Source: Bog-756 sp963737625 (lineage in GTDB: Bacteria > Actinomycetota > Acidimicrobiia > Acidimicrobiales > RAAP-2). From it: a stretch of 64,000 nucleotides of DNA. The notes below the pieces were generated by a model. That model saw only the letters and a list, made by a program, of their open reading frames with translations, made no database searches and had not been told where the DNA came from. The translations under genes and the position numbers were made by a program. The stretch spans positions 310,001 through 374,000 of the forward strand of contig CAVTTK010000001.1 of assembly GCA_963737625.1 (NCBI GenBank), read 5' to 3'. How positions within the stretch are numbered: the stretch's first letter is position 1; each line of letters begins with the position of its first letter. Positions 32,880 to 41,559 of this stretch are shown here, piece after piece.

Positions 32880-33868
32880 GACGCTCCTCCGGGCAGGGGG
32901 ACGGTCCCACCCATGTGGGTGGGGTCGCCGGCATCGAAGCCGTGGGTCAGACTGAGGAAGACCTCCTCCAGACTGCCCCGGTCGTGGACCAACTCGTACA
33001 GGACGACCTGGTGCTGGGCGGCCAGGGGACCCAGCCACTCGGGGGTGGCCCCGGCGATCGACAGGGTGTCGTCGCCGGTCTGGACATAGCCCACCGGGAT
33101 GGCGTCGAGAATGGCCCGCAGGCGACCCATCTCGGGGGTCCGGACGCGCATGCCCGTACTGGTGCCGGCCTGTTGGGCCAGATCGGCCAGCGTGGTCTGG
33201 AGGACCAGCCTGCCGTGGGACACGATGACCACGTCGTCGACGGTCTCCTCCATCTCCGAGAGGAGGTGGGAGGAGACCAGCACCGAGTGCCCGATCGATG
33301 CCTGGTGGCGGATGAAGGTGCGCAGCCACTGGATGCCCTGGGGGTCGAGTCCGTTGGACGGCTCGTCCAGGATGAGCACCTCGGGGTCACCGAGGAGGGC
33401 GGTGGCCAGTTGCAGCCGCTGGCGCATACCGAGGGAGAACTTGCCCACGCGGCGGCGGGCCACATCGGCCAGTCCTACTAGGTCCAGGGTCTCGTCCACC
33501 CGGCTCAAGGGGATGCCGGCTCCCAGGGCCACGGACTTCAGGTGGTCCTCGGCGCGCCGGGACGGATGGAAGCTGGTGGCCTCCAGCACCGCTCCGACGT
33601 GGTGGATCGGATGGTCCAGCTCCACGTACCGGCGACCGCCGAATGTGGCCGTACCTCCGGTGATGGAGACCAGGCCGAGCAGCATCCGCAGCGTGGTGGT
33701 CTTGCCCGAGCCGTTGGGCCCGAGAAAGCCGGTCACCCGCCCCGGTGCGACCTCGAAACTGAGCTGGTCCACGGCCCGCAGGGCTCCGAACTGCTTGGAC
33801 AGCCCCTGGACTTCGATGGCCGATGGCATGCCAGACGGTACCCCGGCAGTCGCGCCGGTCAACGTCAT
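32876..33868 (-). CDS. ABC transporter ATP-binding protein
   Basis: A 330-residue DrrA/CcmA-type ATPase. Walker A is GPNGSGKTT (Lys56), the signature is reduced to FSLGMRQRL, Walker B is VLILDEPSNGLDP, and the switch His is in VSSHLLSEME. A C-terminal domain of ~100 residues follows, usual for drug or lipid exporters. Partner of the permease. The TetR gene just upstream in the same direction (18 bases away) may regulate it. Confidence 0.9.
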   Translation of the reverse strand: MTLTGATAGVPSGMPSAIEVQGLSKQFGALRAVDQLSFEVAPGRVTGFLGPNGSGKTTTLRMLLGLVSITGGTATFGGRRYVELDHPIHHVGAVLEATSFHPSRRAEDHLKSVALGAGIPLSRVDETLDLVGLADVARRRVGKFSLGMRQRLQLATALLGDPEVLILDEPSNGLDPQGIQWLRTFIRHQASIGHSVLVSSHLLSEMEETVDDVVIVSHGRLVLQTTLADLAQQAGTSTGMRVRTPEMGRLRAILDAIPVGYVQTGDDTLSIAGATPEWLGPLAAQHQVVLYELVHDRGSLEEVFLSLTHGFDAGDPTHMGGTVPLPGGAS

Positions 33869-33886
33869 GGGGGTCAGACCGGGCGG

Positions 33887-34489
33887 TCAGACCGTGGCGT
33901 AGATGTCCGAGGGGAGCAGCAGCCCGATGGCCACGACCAACTCGTCGTGCACCCGTCCCATGTTGCTCCATCCGTTGACCCAGCCGACCAGGGCCGAATA
34001 CCAGACGTGGCCCAGGATCCGGGCCCGGTCCCCGAGGTTGGGAGGATGGGGCTCGCCGATGGCCCGGGTGATGATCCGTTCCATCAGCACCGACACCTGC
34101 TGCTGGCATTCGACGGCGGCGGGGTCGGGAGAGGCCAGCGCGGTGAAGACTGCCCCGACGAGTTGGGGCTGGCGCCCCATGGCCCGCAGCGCCCGGTCCA
34201 GGGCCTCGATGACCCGCTCGGCCGCTGTTTCGCCCTGGGCCGGCTGTTGGGCCAGGCGGCTGTCCAACTGTTCGACCCAGTGGACCAGAGCCGCGGCCAG
34301 CAGGTGGTCCTTGCTGGTGAAGTACCGGTAGACGGTGCCCATGGCCACGTCGGCCCGGGCCGCCACGTCGCGCATCTGGACGGCCTCGTATCCCCCGTCG
34401 AGCCCGAGCGTCATGGCCGCGTCGACGACCCTCTGGCGCCGAGCCTGCTGGGCACGCGTCAGCGTGCGGGGCACCGGACGGTTGGCCAT
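33887..34489 (-). CDS. TetR family regulator, KstR-like
   Basis: A 200-residue repressor. The N-terminal helix-turn-helix reads GGYEAVQMRDVAARADVAMG followed by TVYRYFTSKDHLLAAAL, a wording close to mycobacterial KstR, the cholesterol-catabolism repressor. The ligand domain is less distinctive. The ATG at 34489 is preceded by TAGGGT with seven bases between, so it looks leaderless. It is divergent from a second TetR gene across an inverted repeat, and precedes the ABC exporter. KstR orthology is inferred. Confidence 0.75.
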   Translation of the reverse strand: MANRPVPRTLTRAQQARRQRVVDAAMTLGLDGGYEAVQMRDVAARADVAMGTVYRYFTSKDHLLAAALVHWVEQLDSRLAQQPAQGETAAERVIEALDRALRAMGRQPQLVGAVFTALASPDPAAVECQQQVSVLMERIITRAIGEPHPPNLGDRARILGHVWYSALVGWVNGWSNMGRVHDELVVAIGLLLPSDIYATV

Positions 34490-34540
34490 GGCATTTACCC
34501 TACTCGCCAGGGATTTCCCCCTCACGTCCCTCGTTCCCGG

Positions 34541-34557
34541 CGGGTCCCGGGGACCCG
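34541..34557. promoter_or_regulatory. Inverted repeat between the two TetR genes
   Basis: CGGGTCC-CGG-GGACCCG, a perfect 7-3-7 palindrome centred between the divergent TetR genes (starts 34489 and 34614). This is the usual place for an autoregulatory TetR operator. It does not match the CTGAC-N5-GTCAG sites elsewhere in the window. Confidence 0.5.
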
Positions 34558-34613
34558 GATCGGCGGCGGCGACCCTCCTCATGTCGGCCCGGCCATCGGT
34601 ACCATGGGCGGCC

Positions 34614-35423
34614 ATGCCACCCGCCGAGGACCCGGAGCTCATCGCCACCACCGACGGGCGGGTCCCCGGACGGCGCGGTCGAGCCACCCGTCAGCGGTTG
34701 CTGGAGTGCACCGCCGAGCTGCTGGTGGCCACGCCGTGGCGCTCGATCAAGGTGATCGACATCGCCCGCCAAGCCGGCACGTCGCCCGCCACCTTCTACC
34801 AGTACTTCGAGAACGTCGAGGCCGCCATCACCGTGTTGGCCGAGGAGTTGGTCGAAGGGGTGGGCGTCCTGGCCGGTGTGGTCGACGGGGACTGGTCCGA
34901 GGGGGCCAGTTGGACGACGGCGGTGGCGGTGGTCGAAGGGTTCATGGAGTACTGGGAGACCAACCGGGCCGTGTTCCGGGTGGTGGAGCTGACCACGGTG
35001 GAGGGGGACCTGCGGTTCCAGGGCCTCAGGGTGCGGGCCCTCAACGCCGTCACCGTCACCCTGGCCCGGGTGATCGCCACCCATGGCGAGGCCTCGGGCG
35101 CCCCGGCCGGTGCCGATCCCATGGCCGCGGCGGGCACGCTCATCGCCATGTTGGCCCAGGTGTCGGGCCACCGCTACGGCTTCGAGTTCTGGGGCATCCG
35201 AACCGCCTCCCTGGTGGACAGCCAGGCCCGGCTGCTCCACTGGTCGGTCACCGGCCGTCCCGCCCCCGACGGGGCCAAGGTGGCCGGCACCGAGGTGCCC
35301 CTTCCCCGCACCGGACCGGTGGTCGGGGGAGGTGCGGCATCGTCCCGCACGGCCCAGGTGAAGGCGGCCTCGGCCAACGCCGCGTCCCGGCGGACGTCGA
35401 CCGAGCCCAGGACCACGTCCTAA
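34614..35423 (+). CDS. TetR family transcriptional regulator
   Basis: A 269-residue protein with helix-turn-helix SIKVIDIARQAGTSPATFYQ preceding YFENVEAAI, and a longer than usual ligand domain ending in a Pro/Ala/Ser-rich tail of ~60 residues. A DNA-binding repressor, ligand unknown. ATG at 34614 lies eight bases after TACCAT, a possible -10, with no ribosome-binding site. It is divergent from the KstR-like gene. Confidence 0.85.
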   Translation: MPPAEDPELIATTDGRVPGRRGRATRQRLLECTAELLVATPWRSIKVIDIARQAGTSPATFYQYFENVEAAITVLAEELVEGVGVLAGVVDGDWSEGASWTTAVAVVEGFMEYWETNRAVFRVVELTTVEGDLRFQGLRVRALNAVTVTLARVIATHGEASGAPAGADPMAAAGTLIAMLAQVSGHRYGFEFWGIRTASLVDSQARLLHWSVTGRPAPDGAKVAGTEVPLPRTGPVVGGGAASSRTAQVKAASANAASRRTSTEPRTTS

Positions 35424-35452
35424 GCCGCCGGGCGGGCAGGCCCTGCCTCCGC

Positions 35453-36451
35453 TCAGCGGACCGCCACCGGGGCCACCGGCGAACCCAGGGCGTTGGTGAA
35501 CGGGAGGGGCGTGGCGTCGAGCAGGAACTCGTAGCGCCCGTCGGCGGCACAGGCGTCGGCCAACTCGTCGAGGAACCAGTTCTGCCCCTGGGTCATGCCC
35601 ATCTCCACGAGGTGGAGGAGGTGTACGGGCAGGAAGAGGTCCGGATCCTCGCAGGGGTAGACCTCCAGGGGCAGGGTGTCGATGGCCACGGCCGCCACGT
35701 CGTGGTCGTGGAACCATCCGGCCGTGGCCATGGTCAGTCCGGGGCTGTCCATGGAATAGGCCACGAGGTCCCGCGCCGGCTCGCCCCCGCCGAGGCCCGG
35801 CCGCCCCGGCAGGGCCAGATGGACCATCTGGCCGGTCCGGACCAGCACCACATCCCCGGCCTCGACGGTGATGCCGCCGAGGGCACAGGCGGCGTCGAGG
35901 TCGTCGGGTGAGATGGGGTGGCTCGGTTCGAGGACCTCTCGCCCCGTGGTCCGGGCCACGTCGAGCAGGATCCCCCGCGACACCAGGGACGTGACCAGGT
36001 GGATCCCCAGCCGCCCGGCCCCGGCCTCGGTGATGGTGGAGGCCGGGACGCCGTTGTAGAGGCTGCGGCCGTCGGGGCCCGCCCCGTAGGCGGCATGACC
36101 GAGGCCGTCCCAGTGCGTGGCGCACTGCATGGCCATGGTCACCACGTCCTCGGAGAAGGCGATCCATCCGGGATCGTCCCCCATGACCTCGTTGACGCTG
36201 ACCATGGTCCGGGTGGGATTGACCCGTCCGGGAATGAAGCCCAGCTGGATCCCCTGCTCGGCCGAGAGGGGTAGAGCCAGGGGGAAGGCCGAACCGTCCC
36301 GGACCGCGGCGATGCCTCGGAGCCGGGCGGCCCGGTCGATGAGGTTGAGGGTGCCGATCTGGTCGTCGGGGCCCCAGCGCCCCCAATTGGAGACGCGGGC
36401 GGCCAACTCCGTGAATGACGGCGGGACGGACGGTGACACCGGCACGGGCAT
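35453..36451 (-). CDS. Cyclase-family (kynurenine formamidase-like) metal hydrolase
   Basis: A 332-residue protein of the PF04199 cyclase/kynurenine formamidase fold. The metal motif is THWDGLGHAAYG (the family's HxxxH variant), with a C-terminal VEMGMTQGQNWFLDELA stretch. Members hydrolyse N-formyl amides or cyclic esters. Isolated from tryptophan genes, so the substrate is unknown. ATG at 36451 was chosen since the upstream open frame is compositionally unlike the protein; TACAAC six bases upstream suggests a leaderless start. Confidence 0.8.
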   Translation of the reverse strand: MPVPVSPSVPPSFTELAARVSNWGRWGPDDQIGTLNLIDRAARLRGIAAVRDGSAFPLALPLSAEQGIQLGFIPGRVNPTRTMVSVNEVMGDDPGWIAFSEDVVTMAMQCATHWDGLGHAAYGAGPDGRSLYNGVPASTITEAGAGRLGIHLVTSLVSRGILLDVARTTGREVLEPSHPISPDDLDAACALGGITVEAGDVVLVRTGQMVHLALPGRPGLGGGEPARDLVAYSMDSPGLTMATAGWFHDHDVAAVAIDTLPLEVYPCEDPDLFLPVHLLHLVEMGMTQGQNWFLDELADACAADGRYEFLLDATPLPFTNALGSPVAPVAVR

Positions 36452-36545
36452 GGCCCAGTTGTAGCCCAATCGGGCAACAGTTTTCGCCGGATCGCGCCGA
36501 TAGGAGGAGTGAGGGGCGCGAGCCGACGTACGAGGAACCAGCGCC

Positions 36546-38090
36546 ATGACCGCAGTCCAGCCGGAACCACCAGGAGCCCGGCCCCAGCCACGTGCCACCG
36601 CCTTCAGCCAGCTCCGTCCTGTCGCCGCGGGCGTCTCCGTCCTGGTCACGGCGGTTGTGGTGATCGCCGCCGTGTTCACCGTGGCCCAGGGAGTGGTGTC
36701 GGTCCCCACCGCCGCCGCCGCTCCCACGGTCGGTGCCGTCCAGTCCCTCTACGTCCAAGACCTGGTGGCCCGGATCAACGCCGAACGCGCCGCCCGGGAC
36801 ACCCTGGCGGTGACGGTGTCGCCGCTCCAGGTCGATGCCGGGCTGGCCGCCTACGCCCAGTCGTGGTCGGCCCATCTGGCCGCTACCGGGTCGGTGGCGG
36901 ATCCGTCGCTGCCGTCCTGCACCGGCCCCGCCACTCAGATGTGCATCCTGGCGGCCAACTCCGGCGACACGGGTAACGGCTCGTGGCCCGGTGACGGCTC
37001 CGACGGCATGGACAGCGAGTACATGGGCTCGGCGCCGCACCGGCAGAACATGCTCGGCGCCACCTACACCGATGTGGGCGTGGGAGTGACGTGCGGCGGC
37101 GGCCGGGCCTACACCGTCGAGGTGTTCGGCACCCTGCGGGGCGCCGTTCCGGCGGCCATGGCCCGGCAGAGCGCCCAGAACTCCTACCAGGGTCAGCCGG
37201 TCCCGGCGGGCCCGGTGGTGGCTGGGGCGCCCAGTGGGGACCCGGTCTACTGCCCGGGACAGACCATCGCCGCCAACGGGGCGGTGACCGCCACCGGCGG
37301 ACAGTATCCCTATCCCGGTCATGTGGCGACGGTGGCCGGTGAGCCGAACACGCCGGCGCCGGCGGTGGGCATGGCGTCGACGGCCGACAGCTCGGGCTAT
37401 TGGGTGGCCCACTCGGACGGCTCGGTCACCGCCCACGGCGACGCGGTCGACCACGGCTCGATGGCCGGCACCCACCTCAACGCCCCGGTCACCCATATCG
37501 TGGCCACCTACGACGGCAACGGCTACTGGCTGGTGGCGTCGGACGGTGGGATCTTCACGTTCGGCGATGCCGGGTTCTTCGGATCGATGGGCGGCAGGCA
37601 CCTGAACGCCCCGGTGGTGGACCTGGCGCCGACGCCGTCGGGACGCGGCTACTGGCTGGTGGCCAGCGACGGCGGGGTGTTCGCCTTCGGCGACGCCGGC
37701 TTCCACGGTTCCATGGGCGGGAGCCACCTGAACGCCCCGGTGGTGGGCATGGCCCCCGACCGGGCGACCGGCGGCTACTGGCTGGTGGCCAGCGATGGCG
37801 GGGTCTTCGCCTTCGGGGCCCCGTTCCTCGGCTCGACGGGCAACCTCGTCCTCAACCGACCGGTCAACGGGATGGCCGCCACCGCCAACGGGTCGGGCTA
37901 CCGGTTCGTGGCCTCCGACGGCGGCATCTTCACGTTCGGCACCGCGGCCTTCCGGGGCAGTGCCGGAGGGGTGGCGCTCAATGCCCCGGTGGTGGGAATG
38001 ACCACGGACACGGCCACCGGCGGCTACTGGCTGGTGGCTGCGGACGGCGGGGTGTTCGCCTTCGGGGCGCCGTTCTTCGGGGCCGGGTGA
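36546..38090 (+). CDS. Secreted CAP-domain protein with six ~42-residue repeats
   Basis: A 514-residue envelope protein. A membrane anchor/signal lies at about residues 27-60, then a CAP/SCP-like domain (VARINAERAARD, SWSAHLAAT, PHRQNMLGATYTDVGVGV) up to ~residue 205. About six repeats follow with the core GYWLVASDGGIFTFGDAGFF and spacer GSMGGRHLNAPVV. The fourth and fifth are more divergent. The repeats look like a beta-propeller or beta-strand array used for surface binding, which is inference. GAGGAA precedes the ATG. Same repeat as the CHAP protein at 51146. Confidence 0.85.
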   Translation: MTAVQPEPPGARPQPRATAFSQLRPVAAGVSVLVTAVVVIAAVFTVAQGVVSVPTAAAAPTVGAVQSLYVQDLVARINAERAARDTLAVTVSPLQVDAGLAAYAQSWSAHLAATGSVADPSLPSCTGPATQMCILAANSGDTGNGSWPGDGSDGMDSEYMGSAPHRQNMLGATYTDVGVGVTCGGGRAYTVEVFGTLRGAVPAAMARQSAQNSYQGQPVPAGPVVAGAPSGDPVYCPGQTIAANGAVTATGGQYPYPGHVATVAGEPNTPAPAVGMASTADSSGYWVAHSDGSVTAHGDAVDHGSMAGTHLNAPVTHIVATYDGNGYWLVASDGGIFTFGDAGFFGSMGGRHLNAPVVDLAPTPSGRGYWLVASDGGVFAFGDAGFHGSMGGSHLNAPVVGMAPDRATGGYWLVASDGGVFAFGAPFLGSTGNLVLNRPVNGMAATANGSGYRFVASDGGIFTFGTAAFRGSAGGVALNAPVVGMTTDTATGGYWLVAADGGVFAFGAPFFGAG

Positions 38091-38108
38091 CGGGGCGCGG
38101 TCGGTCGG

Positions 38109-39578
38109 TCAGCTGGACCAGATGATCGACTGCATCTCCGAGTAGGCCTCGAGCCCGGTGTCGCCGCCGTCCCGGCCGATGCCGCTCATCTTGAATCCGC
38201 CGAAGGGTGCGTCCATGTTGCGCTGCGCCGTGTTGATGCCCACATGGCCGGCCCGGAGCAGCTTGGCCACCCGGAAGGCCCGGGGCGTGTCCCCGGAGAA
38301 GACGTAGTCGTAGAGCCCGAACTCCGAGTCGTTGGCGATGGCCACGCCCTCCTCCTCGTCGTCGAAGGGGATGGCCACCACCACAGGTCCGAAGATCTCC
38401 TCCCGGGCCACGGTGATGTCGTTGGTCCCCACCACCAGCGTGGGCTCGACGTAGTACCCGGTCGGAAGGTGCTCGGGTCGGCCACCTCCGGCCACCACTT
38501 CGCCCTCCTTGCGCCCGGTCTCGATGTAGTCGAGGACCCGCTGCTGCTGGGCGCCGGAGATGAGCGGACCGACCACGGTGGACAGCTCGGTGGGGTCGCC
38601 CACCTTCAGTACGCCGGCGAACTGGGAGAGTCCGGCCACCACCTGGTCGAAGATGCTCCGGTGCACCACGGCCCGGGTGGGTGCGGTGCAGATCTGGCCC
38701 GAGTGGAACGCCCATACCGAGCCGATGGCCGTGACCACCGACTTGATGTCGGCGTCCTCGAAGACCACCGCCGCCCCTTTGCCGCCCAGCTCCATGAGCA
38801 TCCGCTTCATGGTCGGGGCCCCGGCCGAGGCGATGCGCTGGCCCACCGCGGTGGAGCCGGTGAACGAGACCATGTCCACGTCGGGCGAGGTGGTGAGGGC
38901 TGACGCCGGCTCGGGGCCGGCCGAGTTGATGATGTTGATGACGCCCGGCGGGAAGCCGACCTCGTCCAGGACCCGCGCCATCGCGATGACGGCCAGCGGA
39001 TCCTGGGGTGCCGGCTTCATGATCACGGTGTTCCCCATAGCCAGGGCCGGGGCCACCTTGCCGGCCATGTTGGTCATGGGGAAGTTGTAGCTGGCAATGG
39101 CCGTGACCACCCCGACCGGCTGCCGGTAGGCCAGGGCACTGATCAACCCGCCCGGGGCCAAGGGTGTCGCCTCCGAGACCACCGGCGGGAGCATGTGCTC
39201 CTGGACGTGGCTGATGTCCCGCGAGTAGCGGTCGAACCGGGCCGCGCTGACCGGAACCTGCATGCGCGAGCCCACCGAGGCGGTGGCCCCCGTCTCGGCA
39301 ATGACGAGAGGAACCAGCTCGTCCCCCTTGGCCCGGATGGCCGCCGCGGCCTTCTTCAGCAGGGCCAGACGCTCGTCCACCGGGGTGGCGGCCCAAGCCG
39401 GAAAGGCCTCCTTGGCCGCCGCGGCGGCGGCGTTGGCGTCCTCGACCGAGGCGTTGGGGGCCTGGCCCACCACCTGCTCGGTGGCCGGGTTGATGATGTC
39501 ATAGGTGCCGTCGCCGGCCTCGGTCCACGAGCCCCCGATGAGCAGCCGTGTCTCGTCCTTGGTGATCTGAGCGCCCAT
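38109..39578 (-). CDS. Aldehyde dehydrogenase family protein
   Basis: A 489-residue NAD(P)-dependent aldehyde dehydrogenase. The catalytic Cys297 is in HSGQICTAPTR, the general-base Glu in RMLMELGGKGA, and the nucleotide loop in VSFTGSTAVGQ; Asn in ASYNFPMTN stabilises the intermediate. ATG at 39578 is preceded by AAAGGGGA. Substrate unknown. A CTGAC-N5-GTCAG operator-like repeat lies 116 bases upstream, linking it to the adjacent D-aminoacylase-like gene and more distant catabolic genes. Confidence 0.92.
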   Translation of the reverse strand: MGAQITKDETRLLIGGSWTEAGDGTYDIINPATEQVVGQAPNASVEDANAAAAAAKEAFPAWAATPVDERLALLKKAAAAIRAKGDELVPLVIAETGATASVGSRMQVPVSAARFDRYSRDISHVQEHMLPPVVSEATPLAPGGLISALAYRQPVGVVTAIASYNFPMTNMAGKVAPALAMGNTVIMKPAPQDPLAVIAMARVLDEVGFPPGVINIINSAGPEPASALTTSPDVDMVSFTGSTAVGQRIASAGAPTMKRMLMELGGKGAAVVFEDADIKSVVTAIGSVWAFHSGQICTAPTRAVVHRSIFDQVVAGLSQFAGVLKVGDPTELSTVVGPLISGAQQQRVLDYIETGRKEGEVVAGGGRPEHLPTGYYVEPTLVVGTNDITVAREEIFGPVVVAIPFDDEEEGVAIANDSEFGLYDYVFSGDTPRAFRVAKLLRAGHVGINTAQRNMDAPFGGFKMSGIGRDGGDTGLEAYSEMQSIIWSS

Positions 39579-39693
39579 GGTGGGTCCCCTTTCGCGGTGG
39601 TGGATCGCCGTCGATCCCCGGGCGGCCCCGGTCGGTCGCATCGGCGATGTGGTGGCGGTGTGGCGGCGGTGCGATGGCTTCGGCGAGGTGGAT

Positions 39694-39708
39694 CTGACGC
39701 CTCGTCAG
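39694..39708. promoter_or_regulatory. Operator-like repeat CTGAC-N5-GTCAG, site 1
   Basis: CTGACGCCTCGTCAG, perfect inverted arms of six bases, in the gap between the D-aminoacylase-like gene and the ALDH gene. Upstream of ALDH. Same arm sequence and spacing as the sites at 41587 and 48433. Confidence 0.6.
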
Positions 39709-39785
39709 CAGTGTAGGTGGTCGGTACCGGGACGGCAGATCGGAACGGTCCGACGCTCGGTCAGGGTCTCCAGGCCTGAGCCCGA

Positions 39786-41510
39786 TCAATCCCCGGGATC
39801 CACCGTCACCGTGTCCCGACCCGACTTCAGGAGGTGGCCGGGGAGGTGGCCGGTCGGCTTGCCTTCGGCAATGGTCTCGACCCCGTTGACCAGGACGCGC
39901 ACCACGCCGATGGCGTCGGCGATGAGTCGGGGGCTGCCGCCGGGCAGGTCGTGGACCAGGGTGGCCGGCTCCGATCCCACCGTCTCGGGATCGAAGACGA
40001 AGAGATCGGCGCACAACCCCTCGGCGATCCGTCCCCGGTCGTGCAGCCCGAAGAGCTCGGCCGGTGCCTCGGTCATCAACTGGACGGCCCGCTCCAGGGG
40101 CACCAGCTTCCGCTTGCGCAAACAGTCGCCGAGGAACGACGTCGGATAGTTCGAGCCGCACATCCGGTCGAGGTGGGCGCCGGCGTCCGATCCCCCCACC
40201 ATGGCCCCGGGGTCGTTCCATACGTCCACCCGGGCCTGCCACGAGGCGGCGTCGCCGTCGGAGGCCTTGGGCCACAGCACGGTGCGCAGCTCGTCGGCGA
40301 TGACCAGGTCCAACAAGGTGTCGAAGGGCGCCTTGCCCTGTTCGGCGGCGATCGATCCCACGTCCCGCCAGCTCAGCCCCTTGTTCTCCGGGGCGAACGT
40401 GTCACCGATGATGTAGTTGCCCCAGCTGGCCAGCCTCCGGAACACGCCGGCGCCCTCGGAGTGGGCCAACTCGTCCAACTGTGCCCGGACGGCCGGTTCG
40501 GCCAGCTTCTCCATGCGTTGCTCCACCGGCAGCCCCATCACGTCGCCCCAGCCGGGGATGAGGAAGAGGGCGCAGTGGTTGCGGAAGCTCATGTTCATCG
40601 GCACCAGGGTGGGCATGGTCAGCGCCACGATGCGTCCGCCGGCCTCCGCCGCCTGGGCCGAGGCCTCGAGCTGGCGCGCCGTCTTGTCGGGAGTGCGCGA
40701 GTCGATGGTGAGCAGGTTCCAGTTGAGCGGTCGCCGGGCCGTGGTGGTCATGGCCACCATGAGATCGATCTCCTCGTCGGTGAAGGTGTCGAGGCAGCCG
40801 TTGGTGATGTACTCGAGGGTGGTGCCCGGATGGTCACGGACCACCTCGCAGAAGGCCAGCATCTCGCGGCGGTCGGCGTTTCGTGACGAGATCGGCTTGC
40901 CGTCTCCGTCGGAGTGGGTGCGGGACTGGGAGGACGAGAACCCGAGCCCGCCGGCCTCGAGGGACTCGGCCAGCAGCTGGGCCATCTCGGACACCTCGCC
41001 GTCGGTGGCCACCTCGCCGCCCCGCTCGTCGCCCATCACCCACCGGCGCAACGCGCAGTGGCCGACGAGGAAGCCGGCGTTCACGCCGAGATTCCCCTCC
41101 AGCCTGCCCAGGTAGTCGCCGAAGGTGGTCCAGTCCCAGGGGAGGCCGTTCTCCAGGGCCACCAGGGGCATGCCCTCGACCTTGGCCATCATCCGGCGGA
41201 TGTAGTCGTGGTCCTGGGCCTTGATGGGGGCCAGCGTGAAGCCGCAGTTGCCGCCGATCACCGTGGTCACGCCGTGCAGGTTGGACGGCGAGGCCGTGGG
41301 ATCCCAGAACAGCTGGGCGTCGTAGTGGGTGTGGGGGTCGATGATGCCCGGCGCCACCACCAGTCCCTCGGCGTCCAGCTCCGTGGTGCCCGGTTCGTCG
41401 ACCTGGCCCACGGCGGCGATCTTCCCGTCACGGATACCGACGTCGGCCCGGACTCCGGGGGCGCCGGTCCCGTCGACGACCAGGCCGTTGCGGATCACGT
41501 AGTCGAGCAT
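39786..41510 (-). CDS. N-acyl-D-amino-acid deacylase family amidohydrolase
   Basis: A 574-residue amidohydrolase of the D-aminoacylase/dihydroorotase-like group. The metal motif HTHYD begins at His60, GGNCGFTLAP and SSSQSRTH follow the family pattern, and the catalytic Asp is in GGSDAGAHLD. The C-terminal small domain ends ILVNG-like (VRVLVNGVETIAEG). Substrate is an N-acyl or cyclic amide, not identifiable. ATG at 41510 follows GGAGG. An operator-like palindrome sits 76 bases upstream. Confidence 0.85.
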   Translation of the reverse strand: MLDYVIRNGLVVDGTGAPGVRADVGIRDGKIAAVGQVDEPGTTELDAEGLVVAPGIIDPHTHYDAQLFWDPTASPSNLHGVTTVIGGNCGFTLAPIKAQDHDYIRRMMAKVEGMPLVALENGLPWDWTTFGDYLGRLEGNLGVNAGFLVGHCALRRWVMGDERGGEVATDGEVSEMAQLLAESLEAGGLGFSSSQSRTHSDGDGKPISSRNADRREMLAFCEVVRDHPGTTLEYITNGCLDTFTDEEIDLMVAMTTTARRPLNWNLLTIDSRTPDKTARQLEASAQAAEAGGRIVALTMPTLVPMNMSFRNHCALFLIPGWGDVMGLPVEQRMEKLAEPAVRAQLDELAHSEGAGVFRRLASWGNYIIGDTFAPENKGLSWRDVGSIAAEQGKAPFDTLLDLVIADELRTVLWPKASDGDAASWQARVDVWNDPGAMVGGSDAGAHLDRMCGSNYPTSFLGDCLRKRKLVPLERAVQLMTEAPAELFGLHDRGRIAEGLCADLFVFDPETVGSEPATLVHDLPGGSPRLIADAIGVVRVLVNGVETIAEGKPTGHLPGHLLKSGRDTVTVDPGD

Positions 41511-41559
41511 GTGGTGGTCCCTCCATGGGTGGTGAAGCTGCTCCGGTCAGGGGTGCATC

